Both the position numbers and the translations under genes were made by a program. A DNA stretch of 5,432 bases from a bacterium (GTDB lineage Bacteria; Sumerlaeota; Sumerlaeia; MVZB01), in assembly GCA_023480605.1 (NCBI GenBank), contig JAMCWS010000181.1, positions 1-5,432 on the forward strand. The letters run 5' to 3'. Positions 1-5,432 of this stretch are shown piece by piece (position 1 is the first letter of the stretch; each line of letters opens with the position of its first letter). The notes under the pieces were generated by a model. The model did not search any database. It had not been told where the DNA came from and was given only the letters and a program-made list of their open reading frames with translations.

Positions 1-1572
1 TGGAGCCGCGGCAACGGCTGGGTGATGGGCGGCCTGGTGCGTGTGCTGCAGGTCCTGCCGGCGGATCATCCCGCCCGCGGCCGGTTCGTGGCGCAATTCC
101 GCGAGATGGCCGAGAAAATCCGCGCCATCCAACTCGACAACGGTTTCTGGAGCCCCAGCCTGCTCAATCCGGGCGACTTCGCCAAGCGCGAAACCAGCGG
201 CACCGGTTTTTTCTGTTACGCGCTGGCCTGGGGCGTCAACCAGGGGCTGCTCGAACGCGAACGCTTCGAGCCGGCCGCGCGCCGCGCCTGGGCGGGGCTG
301 GCCGATTGCGTCGATCCCGACGGCAAACTCACCCACGTCCAGCCCATCGGCGACTCGCCCTACACATTCGACGAAACCAAAACCGAAGCTTATGGCGTCG
401 GGGCCTTCCTGTTGGCCGGCAGCGAAATTTATCGCATGCAATTGGCCGCGGAGTGTCCGCAAGCGACGGTCGAGGTTCGCAGCGTTCTGGATCAACTCCG
501 CCCGCGCGAGACAATCGAGGTGGACTGGGCGGTTGTCGTGAAAGAATTGTCTGGCGCGTCGCCGGCCACGGTCGCCGTGATGGACGGCGTCGCCGCGCGC
601 TGGATCCCGTCGCAGGTGACCGAAGCCGGCGGCCGGCCCGAGGCGCTTCTTTTTCAAGCCGACTTCCTGCCCGGCCAGACGCGTTCATTCTCGTTTATTC
701 TGGTGAAAAAGCGCGTCGAACCGACACCGACGTTTACGACCTACGGGCGTTTCGTCCCCGAGCGCCTCGATGATTTCGCATGGGAGAATGATCGGATCGC
801 CTTCCGGATTTACGGTCCGGCGCTCGAAGCCTCCGACAGCCCCGATTTCCTTTCCAGCAGCGGCATCGACGTGTGGGCCAAGCGCACCCGCGTTCCGGTG
901 ATTGATCGGTGGTATAAAGCGGGCACGTATCATGAAGACCACGGCGAGGGGCTCGACAACTACAAGGTCGGCCCCAGCCGCGGGTGCGGCGGGCTGGGCG
1001 TGTGGGATGGCAAGATGCTGGTTTGCTCGAAAAAAGTATGTTTCTGGAAGGTATTGGCCAACGGACCCGTGCGCACCACCTTCGAATTGACTTATGCCCC
1101 GTGGGATACGCCCACCGGCAAAGTATCCGAAGTCAAGCGTGTCTCGCTCGACGCGGGCGCCAATCTAAATCGCATCGAAAGCGTCCTCGCTACCGAGAGT
1201 CCGCTGACCGTTGGCGTGGGCCTCGCCGAAAATCGCGGCACGGGCAAGGTCGTCAAAGATGAAAAGTCGGGCTTGCTGTGCTATTGGGAAGACCCCGATC
1301 CCAACGGTAATGGCAGCATCGGCACGGCCATCCTGGCTGACCCGCGCCAGGTCGAAGGATTCGCGCGCGAGGCCGGCCCGCAGCTCAAAGGAATGGCCCA
1401 GAACGTCATGCTGTTGGAGGCTACGCCGCGCGGCGGCAAGGCGACGCTGACGTACTATGCCGGCGCCGGGTGGGACAAGAGCGACGACTTCGCCGACGCG
1501 GTCGCATGGGAGGCTTACCTGCGCCACTTCGCCGCGCGCCTGGCCCACCCGCTGAAGGTCGAAGCCAAATGA
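1..1572 (+). CDS. Unsaturated glucuronyl/galacturonyl hydrolase (GH105/GH88-type) fused to DUF4861, 5' truncated
   Basis: The reading frame is open from base 1, so the gene starts outside the window; 523 residues and the stop are present. Residues 1-7 read WSRGNGW, a hallmark of GH105 (YteR/RhiN-like) substrate-binding sites. They are followed by ETSGT (64-68) and a tail with YGVGAFLLAGSE (about 131-142), typical of the end of the alpha/alpha barrel. The family hydrates the 4,5 double bond of the unsaturated uronic acid at the end of lyase-made oligosaccharides, releasing it. The catalytic Asp expected upstream is not visible. From about residue 150 a second region begins with a beta-rich segment (IPSQ, then LLFQADFLPGQT) and continues to the end, including HEDHGEGLD at 311-319; this matches DUF4861, whose function I do not know. 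The missing N-terminus, probably about 200-260 residues, would show whether the enzyme is exported. kduI and kduD downstream agree with uronate catabolism. Exact substrate (rhamnogalacturonan, other pectin or another uronan) is undetermined. Confidence 0.88.
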   Translation, partial: WSRGNGWVMGGLVRVLQVLPADHPARGRFVAQFREMAEKIRAIQLDNGFWSPSLLNPGDFAKRETSGTGFFCYALAWGVNQGLLERERFEPAARRAWAGLADCVDPDGKLTHVQPIGDSPYTFDETKTEAYGVGAFLLAGSEIYRMQLAAECPQATVEVRSVLDQLRPRETIEVDWAVVVKELSGASPATVAVMDGVAARWIPSQVTEAGGRPEALLFQADFLPGQTRSFSFILVKKRVEPTPTFTTYGRFVPERLDDFAWENDRIAFRIYGPALEASDSPDFLSSSGIDVWAKRTRVPVIDRWYKAGTYHEDHGEGLDNYKVGPSRGCGGLGVWDGKMLVCSKKVCFWKVLANGPVRTTFELTYAPWDTPTGKVSEVKRVSLDAGANLNRIESVLATESPLTVGVGLAENRGTGKVVKDEKSGLLCYWEDPDPNGNGSIGTAILADPRQVEGFAREAGPQLKGMAQNVMLLEATPRGGKATLTYYAGAGWDKSDDFADAVAWEAYLRHFAARLAHPLKVEAK

Positions 1573-1595
1573 ATCGCCGGATGCAATTTTAATGG

Positions 1596-1619
1596 AACCA
1601 CGGAGTCACGGTGACACGG
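1596..1619 (+). repeat. Left arm of an imperfect inverted repeat
   Basis: This 24-bp arm starts AACCACGGAG and pairs with the reverse complement of 1795-1818 at 21 of 24 positions; mismatches are at 1606, 1612 and 1617. The outer ten bases match perfectly. Internally it is made of repeated 'cacgg' units. Similar 'ccacggagacacggag' strings are, from memory, common dispersed intergenic repeats in environmental bacteria. The arm lies 24 bases after the stop of the GH105 gene. Confidence 0.75.
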
Positions 1620-1630
1620 AGAATACAAAC

Positions 1631-1653
1631 CGCAACGGCGCAAAGGTGCAAAG
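1631..1653 (+). repeat. Short degenerate tandem repeat (gcaaag units)
   Basis: Three consecutive degenerate units of 7-8 bases can be read: CGCAACG, GCGCAAAG and GTGCAAAG. They lie just inside the left arm of the inverted repeat. No reading frame or RNA gene explains them. Such 'gcgcaaag' runs occur with 'cacggag' repeats as dispersed intergenic sequence in some environmental genomes (from memory). Function is unknown. Confidence 0.5.
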
Positions 1654-1722
1654 GGAAAAGACTCCGCCGATTGAGCGGTTCTGATTCTGGATGACATTTC
1701 GTTTTAATGCCTACGGGCTCAA

Positions 1723-1745
1723 ACCAAAATATTATGGTATATCAA
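1723..1745. promoter_or_regulatory. Candidate operator: palindromic AT-rich stretch upstream of kduI
   Basis: Two overlapping dyads are visible. Positions 1723-1738 read ACCAAAATATTATGGT, where seven of eight base pairs are complementary. Positions 1734-1745 read ATGGTATATCAA, which matches 10 of 12 bases of TTGGTATACCAA, the core of the operator recalled for the E. coli GntR-family uronate regulators UxuR/ExuR. The site is about 110 bases before the kduI start in an AT-rich patch of a GC-rich window. That it binds a regulator is inference; no regulator gene is in view. Confidence 0.35.
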
Positions 1746-1764
1746 GGCAAGACACTTTAATTGC

Positions 1765-1791
1765 TTGACGCCATTTCCAAGTATTTTGAAT
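1765..1791 (+). promoter_or_regulatory. Weak candidate sigma70 promoter for kduI
   Basis: TTGACG at 1765-1770 matches five of six bases of the -35 consensus. The best -10 candidate is TTGAAT at 1786-1791 (four of six), at a short 15-bp spacing, so the call is weak. TATTAT at 1822-1827 is a better -10 by itself but has no good -35. A promoter somewhere here is likely because the gap to the upstream gene is 280 bases and is AT-rich. Confidence 0.25.
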
Positions 1792-1794
1792 TCA

Positions 1795-1818
1795 CCATGT
1801 CTCCGTGTCTCCGTGGTT
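1795..1818 (-). repeat. Right arm of an imperfect inverted repeat
   Basis: Read on the - strand this arm starts AACCACGGAG and matches the left arm at 1596-1619 in 21 of 24 positions. The two arms enclose 175 bases, giving a 223-bp unit. The arm ends 34 bases before the kduI start codon, so any promoter or leader of kduI must sit within or beside this element. Confidence 0.75.
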
Positions 1819-1837
1819 AGTTATTATACATCCCGAA

Positions 1838-1842
1838 AAGGA
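1838..1842 (+). promoter_or_regulatory. Ribosome binding site deciding the kduI start
   Basis: AAGGA lies ten bases before the ATG at 1853. It favours that start over the in-frame GTG at 1805, which lies inside the right repeat arm and would add 16 residues with no family counterpart. Confidence 0.65.
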
Positions 1843-1852
1843 CACGAACCTT

Positions 1853-2683
1853 ATGGAAACCCGTTACATCGCCGACCCCGTGCGTTTCGCCCGGATGACC
1901 GCGCGCGAATACCGTGAAAACCTGCTCATCGAAAACCTGTTTGAATCGGGGGCGCTGCGAACCGTCTATGTCGACACCGACCGCGCCATCGTCGGCGGCG
2001 CCATGCCCACTGCCGCGCCACTTGCCCTGACCGCCTCGAAGGAACTCGCCGCCGAATACTTCGCCCAGCGCCGCGAGGCCGGAGTGATCAACATCGGCGC
2101 GGCCGGCGCGATCGCCGTCGACGGCAAGTCCTACCCGATGGCCAATCGCGATTGCCTTTACATCGGCCGCGGCAGCCGCGCGATCGCATTCACCAGCGCC
2201 GATCCCGCCCGCCCCGCCGTCTTCTATATTCTCAGTTACCCCGCCGCCGCGGCGTACCCCACGACCCACGCCACCCATGCCCAGGCCGCGCCCGTCCGCC
2301 TCGGCTCGCCGGCGCAGGCCAACGTCCGCACGATCCGCAAGTATATCCACCCCGCCGGCATCAAGAGTTGCCAGTTGGTCATGGGCTTCACCGATCTAGC
2401 CGAGGGGAGCGTCTGGAACACCATGCCGCCGCACACCCACGAACGCCGCTCGGAAATCTATTGTTATTTCGACCTGCCGCCCGGCGCGGCGGTCTTCCAC
2501 CTTACGGGCCGGCCCGACGAAACGCGCCATCTCGTCGTCCGCGACCGGCAGGTGGTCATCTCGCCGAGTTGGTCAATCCACTCGGGAGTCGGCTCGGCGG
2601 CTTACGCCTTCATCTGGGGGATGGGGGGAGAGAATCAGGATTTCGACGACATGGATGTCGTCAAAATCGAGGAGTTGCAGTGA
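1853..2683 (+). CDS. kduI: 5-keto-4-deoxyuronate isomerase (4-deoxy-L-threo-5-hexosulose-uronate ketol-isomerase)
   Basis: This 276-residue cytoplasmic enzyme interconverts 5-keto-4-deoxyuronate and 2,5-diketo-3-deoxygluconate in pectin and unsaturated-uronate breakdown. Its length is almost that of E. coli KduI (278). The whole protein follows the family: DRAIVGGAMP (43-52), REAGVINIG (74-82), WNTMPPHTHERR (188-199), and SPSWSIHSGVG (237-247) followed by FIWGMGGENQ (253-262). The zinc ligands known from E. coli KduI (two His, one Glu, one His) correspond to H194, H196, E201 and H243, all present, so the enzyme should be active. The ATG at 1853 is chosen over the upstream in-frame GTG because of its AAGGA site and the fit to the family N-terminus. 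Its stop overlaps the kduD start. The gene follows an intergenic repeat with a possible operator, which suggests it opens a transcription unit. Confidence 0.96.
   Translation: METRYIADPVRFARMTAREYRENLLIENLFESGALRTVYVDTDRAIVGGAMPTAAPLALTASKELAAEYFAQRREAGVINIGAAGAIAVDGKSYPMANRDCLYIGRGSRAIAFTSADPARPAVFYILSYPAAAAYPTTHATHAQAAPVRLGSPAQANVRTIRKYIHPAGIKSCQLVMGFTDLAEGSVWNTMPPHTHERRSEIYCYFDLPPGAAVFHLTGRPDETRHLVVRDRQVVISPSWSIHSGVGSAAYAFIWGMGGENQDFDDMDVVKIEELQ
2669..2674 (+). promoter_or_regulatory. Ribosome binding site of kduD inside kduI
   Basis: GAGGAG lies eight bases before the ATG at 2683, within the last codons of kduI. Together with the TGATG overlap it fixes the kduD start and suggests coupled translation of the two enzymes. 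Confidence 0.75.
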
Positions 2684-3456
2684 TGGGAACCGTTCGCGAT
2701 CAGTTCGATCTCGCCGGCCGCACGGCGGTGGTCACCGGCGCCTCGCGCGGCATCGGCCAGGCGCTGGCGTTGGCCCTGGCCGAAGCCGGGGCCGACATCA
2801 TCGGCGTCAGCCGCAACCTTGCCCCCGAGGGGGGCGAAACCGGCCGCCTGATCGCCGCACTCGGCCGCCGCTTCAGCGCCTACCAGTGCGACTTCGCCGA
2901 CCGGCACGATCTTTACCGTTTTGTTAAGGAGGCCAAGGAGCGGGAGGCGCCGGTCGACATCCTCGTCAACAACGCCGGGATGATCCAGCGCAAGCCGGCC
3001 GCCGAGCATCCTGACGAATGGTGGGACCAGGTGATTGAAGTCAATCAGAGCGCCCCGTTCATCCTGGCGCGCGAGTTCGGGCGCGAGATGCTCGCGCGCG
3101 GCCGCGGCAAGATCATCTTCACCGCCTCGATGCTTTCCTTCCAGGGGGGCATTCTGGTGCCCGGCTACGCGGCGAGCAAATCGGCCGTGGCGGGCATTGT
3201 CCGCGCGCTGGCCAACGAGTGGGCCGGCCGGGGAGTCAACGTCAATGCCATCGCGCCCGGCTACATCGCCACCGACAACACGGCCGCGCTGCGCGCCGAC
3301 GCCGAGCGTTCGGCCTCGATCCTCGGGCGCATCCCGGCCGGCCGCTGGGGCACGCCCGACGATCTCAAGGGGGCCGTGGTCTTTCTGGCCTCGGCCGCCT
3401 CGGATTACGTGCATGGGACCATCCTGGCCGTCGATGGCGGTTGGCTGGCGCGCTGA
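2683..3456 (+). CDS. kduD: 2-deoxy-D-gluconate 3-dehydrogenase / 2-keto-3-deoxygluconate oxidoreductase, SDR family
   Basis: This 257-residue short-chain dehydrogenase should reduce 2,5-diketo-3-deoxygluconate, the KduI product, to 2-keto-3-deoxygluconate. Visible SDR features are the cofactor motif TGASRGIG (18-25), NNAG (96-99), N121, and the catalytic S149, Y162 and K166. Assignment to KduD rather than a generic SDR rests on ASMLSFQGG (148-156), NEWAGRGVNVNAIAPGY (178-194), RIPAGRWG (217-223 region) and the C-terminal DGGWLAR, all close to E. coli KduD. The start overlaps the kduI stop by one base. Unlike the E. coli enzyme (TGCDTGLG), the glycine motif has Arg (R22), and R44 follows the second strand (GVSRN); basic residues there usually go with NADP(H). 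Gluconate 5-dehydrogenase is the nearest alternative but is much less likely next to kduI. Confidence 0.93.
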   Translation: MGTVRDQFDLAGRTAVVTGASRGIGQALALALAEAGADIIGVSRNLAPEGGETGRLIAALGRRFSAYQCDFADRHDLYRFVKEAKEREAPVDILVNNAGMIQRKPAAEHPDEWWDQVIEVNQSAPFILAREFGREMLARGRGKIIFTASMLSFQGGILVPGYAASKSAVAGIVRALANEWAGRGVNVNAIAPGYIATDNTAALRADAERSASILGRIPAGRWGTPDDLKGAVVFLASAASDYVHGTILAVDGGWLAR

Positions 3457-3591
3457 CGGCCCCGGCCTTCTTTGATGCGTTCACCGGATTATGGTGTGGC
3501 GAATCGCCCCGAGGGCCGGTTACAATCCGCCTTTCGCCGCCGACTCCATCGCCGTTGTGAACGCGCCCAACGGCAGCCCATTCCGCGTGAA

Positions 3592-4974
3592 ATGAAACAA
3601 ACGATGCCTGAACAAACCACGATCAACCCGAACATCGCAGCGCCCGTGGCCGAGAAAATCCTCGGGCCGATGACCCATTATCGCTGGACCATCTGCGCCC
3701 TCCTCTTCGTCGCCACGACGATCAACTACATGGATCGCCAAGTGATCGGCATCCTCAAGCCGACCCTGAGCGACCATTTCGGCTGGAGCGAATCCGATTA
3801 CAGTCGCATCGTCATGTGTTTCTCGGGCGCTTACGCCGCCGGTTACCTGCTTGTCGGCCGGCTCATGGACCTGATCGGCGTGCGTTGGGGTCTTTCCCTG
3901 GCCGTGGCCGTCTGGAGCCTGTTCGGCATGGGTCACGCCTTCGCCAGCACGGTGGCCGGTTTCGGTTTCGCCCGCGCCGGGCTGGGTCTTTCCGAAGGGG
4001 GCAATTTCCCCGCCTCGATCAAGACGGTCAGCGAGTGGTTCCCCAAGAAGGAGCGCGCCCTGGCCACCGGCATCTTCAACGCCGGAAGCAACGTCGGCGC
4101 GCTGCTCACTCCGATCCTCGTCCCCTGGCTGGTGGAACGCTACGACTGGCGGGCGGCTTTCTTCGTCACTGGCGCGTTGGGCTTTATTTGGCTCGTGTTG
4201 TGGTTCATTCTATACGGCGATCCGCACGCCCACCGGCGCGTCAACCAGGCCGAGCGCGCCCATATCATGCTCGATCCGCCCGACCCGCCGGTCAAGATTC
4301 CCTGGCTGATGCTGCTGAAACACCGCCAGACCTGGGTCTTTCTCGTGGGCACCTCGCTGGGCTCGCCGATCTGGTGGTTCTATCTCTATTGGGTGCCCGG
4401 CTTTTTATACAAGACTTATGGCCTCAACCTTGTCCAGATGATGGGACCTCTGGTGACGATCTATCTAATGACCGACGTGGGCAGCGTCGGCGGGGGTTGG
4501 CTCTCCTCGCACCTGATTCATCGCGGTTGGAGCATCAACGCCGGCCGGAAAACCGCGATGCTGGTCTGTGCGTTCTGCGTCGTGCCGATCTTCCTAGCCG
4601 CCAAGCTCGATCCCACCAAAGTGATGGCGCTGGGATCGACCACGGTTCATTACAACCTGTGGCTGGCGGTCTTTCTCATCGGGCTGGCCGCCTCGGCGCA
4701 CCAGGGCTTTTCGGCCAACCTGTTCACGCTGGTCTCCGACACGGTGCCGCGCAAGGCCGTCAGTTCGGTGATCGGCATCGGCGGCATGGCGGGGGCGCTG
4801 GCCAGTATGCCGGTCCAATGGTTTACCGGCCTGGTACTCGACAAGGCGCCGGTGGCCGGCTACGTGATCCTGTTCACGATCGCCTCGACCGCCTATCTCT
4901 TCAACCTGTTGATCATCCACCTGATCAATCCACGCCACGAACCGATGAACCTTCGTCTGCCCGACGCGCCGTGA
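3592..4974 (+). CDS. MFS transporter, hexuronate (ExuT-like) anion:cation symporter type
   Basis: This is an inner-membrane transporter of 460 residues with about twelve hydrophobic segments. Family marks are HYRWTICALLF (29-39) and NYMDRQV (45-51) in the first segment, motif A-like GRLMDLIG (89-96), EGGNFPA (135-141), WFPKKERALATGIFNAGSNV (149-168), and WWFYLYWVPGFL (261-272). They match the ExuT/GudP group, which imports hexuronates and aldarates with protons; the kduI-kduD context supports an uronate or unsaturated-uronate substrate, but specificity cannot be read from sequence. The start is uncertain: ATG 3592, ATG 3604 and ATG 3670 are in frame and none has a good ribosome site. The frame also stays open back to 3472, but those residues are Arg-rich and unlike the family. 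The gene follows kduD by 135 bases with no convincing terminator, so co-transcription is possible. It ends with tandem stops TGA TAA. Confidence 0.9.
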   Translation: MKQTMPEQTTINPNIAAPVAEKILGPMTHYRWTICALLFVATTINYMDRQVIGILKPTLSDHFGWSESDYSRIVMCFSGAYAAGYLLVGRLMDLIGVRWGLSLAVAVWSLFGMGHAFASTVAGFGFARAGLGLSEGGNFPASIKTVSEWFPKKERALATGIFNAGSNVGALLTPILVPWLVERYDWRAAFFVTGALGFIWLVLWFILYGDPHAHRRVNQAERAHIMLDPPDPPVKIPWLMLLKHRQTWVFLVGTSLGSPIWWFYLYWVPGFLYKTYGLNLVQMMGPLVTIYLMTDVGSVGGGWLSSHLIHRGWSINAGRKTAMLVCAFCVVPIFLAAKLDPTKVMALGSTTVHYNLWLAVFLIGLAASAHQGFSANLFTLVSDTVPRKAVSSVIGIGGMAGALASMPVQWFTGLVLDKAPVAGYVILFTIASTAYLFNLLIIHLINPRHEPMNLRLPDAP

Positions 4975-5012
4975 TAAAGACGTCGCGCGCATGGTCCGGC
5001 ATGGAAAGCGTG

Positions 5013-5041
5013 TTGACTTTCGCCGGCGGATTTCATATTTA
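5013..5041 (+). promoter_or_regulatory. Candidate sigma70 promoter for the epimerase gene
   Basis: TTGACT (5013-5018) matches five of six -35 bases. TATTTA (5036-5041) follows at a 17-bp spacing but matches only three of six -10 bases. It lies about 170 bases before the start codon, implying a long leader. The rest of the 4975-5212 gap shows only an 11-base perfect dyad at 5118-5128 (CGGTCCGACCG) and no gene. No clear terminator is seen after the transporter gene. Confidence 0.35.
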
Positions 5042-5196
5042 TCGCTACGTTGCTTGCCAGGGTGATCCCCGATTATGTCCCCGCTCCCGCCCGCACCGTT
5101 GCTCGCAGACGATGTCGCGGTCCGACCGAACCGTTGCCGTTATCGCCCTGAATTCCGGTCGCAATCGCGGAAACGAACTCGGATGCTAACGGTATC

Positions 5197-5205
5197 GAGG
5201 AGGAG
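5197..5205 (+). promoter_or_regulatory. Strong ribosome binding site of the epimerase gene
   Basis: GAGGAGGAG ends seven bases before the ATG at 5213. It is the strongest Shine-Dalgarno match in the window and fixes that start. Confidence 0.8.
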
Positions 5206-5212
5206 CCCCGAC

Positions 5213-5432
5213 ATGAAATCCCGCCAACGCACGCCCCTCTCCCTGCTGCTGGCGACGGCACTCGTTCCGACGGCCCTCATGATGATGGCCCTTACTTTAA
5301 TGACAGGTTGCGCGCACATGACCTCCAGTCCCGGTAAAATCACCAAGGCTCCCTTCGGCGTCATGCCCGACGGCAAAGCCGTCGACCTTTACATCCTGAC
5401 CAACGGCCACGGCGTTCAGGCGAAAATCGCCA
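5213..5432 (+). CDS. Aldose 1-epimerase-like lipoprotein (galactose mutarotase family), 3' truncated
   Basis: Only the first 73 residues are in the window. Residues 1-33 form a lipoprotein signal: basic KSRQR, a long hydrophobic stretch, then LMTGC with the lipidated Cys at position 33. Alanine at +2 rather than Asp favours outer-membrane sorting by the E. coli rule, which may not hold here. After the Cys, residues 42-73 (ITKAPFGVMPDGKAVDLYIL, then TNGHGVQAKIA) match the N-terminus of aldose 1-epimerases, which read like 'PFG...DGK.V..YTLTN..G....I'. Such enzymes interconvert alpha and beta anomers of aldoses; the catalytic His and Glu lie beyond the window. An exported mutarotase would act on sugars released outside the cytoplasm. 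The start has an excellent ribosome site. The 238-base gap and possible promoter suggest it may be transcribed separately from the transporter gene. The family call rests on a short segment. Confidence 0.75.
   Translation, partial: MKSRQRTPLSLLLATALVPTALMMMALTLMTGCAHMTSSPGKITKAPFGVMPDGKAVDLYILTNGHGVQAKIA

Noticed and set aside
1664..1678. CCGC/GCGG hairpin after the hydrolase gene
   Set aside because: The stem has four pairs with a seven-base loop and no T run follows, so it is too weak to call a terminator.
1805..1852. Upstream in-frame GTG start extending kduI by 16 residues
   Set aside because: It begins inside the right inverted-repeat arm, has no ribosome site, and the added residues have no counterpart in KduI. 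The ATG at 1853 has AAGGA at a good distance.
2152..2682. Open frame in phase with kduD running back through kduI
   Set aside because: It is an overlap of kduI in another frame. Its translation is rich in Arg and Pro, as expected from out-of-frame GC-rich coding DNA, and the SDR homology begins only at 2683.
2635..3414. Long antisense open frame opposite kduD
   Set aside because: It lies antisense to a clear SDR gene and has no recognisable domain. High GC at third positions readily makes such frames.
3458..3473. Possible terminator after kduD (GGCC-CC-GGCC then TTCTTT)
   Set aside because: The stem has only four pairs and a two-base loop, and the T tract is interrupted, so it is not a credible intrinsic terminator.
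3816..5189. 457-codon open frame overlapping the transporter gene in another frame
   Set aside because: The composition is Arg/Gly/Pro-rich with no membrane segments or motifs, while the competing frame encodes an unmistakable MFS transporter.
5112..5189. 25-residue open frame in the gap after the transporter
   Set aside because: There is no ribosome site before the ATG and no recognisable sequence, and an open frame this short is expected by chance.

Overview
The window is a GC-rich, coding-dense stretch of bacterial chromosome with every gene on the + strand. It holds part of a uronate (pectin-type) catabolic cluster. The lineage cannot be named from the sequence. A lipoprotein signal on the last gene, dispersed 'cacggag' and 'gcaaag' style intergenic repeats, and a GH105-DUF4861 enzyme suggest a diderm, polysaccharide-degrading environmental bacterium (inference).

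Layout. Positions 1-1572 are the 3' part of a gene for an unsaturated glucuronyl/galacturonyl hydrolase (GH105/GH88 type) fused to a DUF4861 region. Positions 1573-1852 are an AT-rich intergenic region bounded by a 24-bp imperfect inverted repeat. It also holds a short tandem repeat and a palindromic stretch resembling an operator. Positions 1853-2683 encode kduI and 2683-3456 encode kduD, which overlap by one base (TGATG). Positions 3592-4974 encode a major facilitator transporter of the hexuronate (ExuT-like) type. After a 238-bp gap with a plausible promoter, the 5' end of a gene for an aldose 1-epimerase-like lipoprotein starts at 5213 and runs off the window.

How the genes fit together. 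A GH105 enzyme releases 4,5-unsaturated uronic acid from oligosaccharides made by polysaccharide lyases. That sugar opens spontaneously to 5-keto-4-deoxyuronate. KduI isomerises it to 2,5-diketo-3-deoxygluconate, and KduD reduces this to 2-keto-3-deoxygluconate (KDG). The MFS protein would import the uronate or a related acid, and the epimerase would equilibrate sugar anomers outside the cytoplasm. KDG kinase, KDPG aldolase, lyases and a regulator are not in the window.

The genes belong to known families, and I see no clear new system. The points most worth a second look are the conserved His/Asp/Glu cluster in the DUF4861 part, the inverted-repeat element with its possible operator upstream of kduI, and signs that this KduD may prefer NADP(H).
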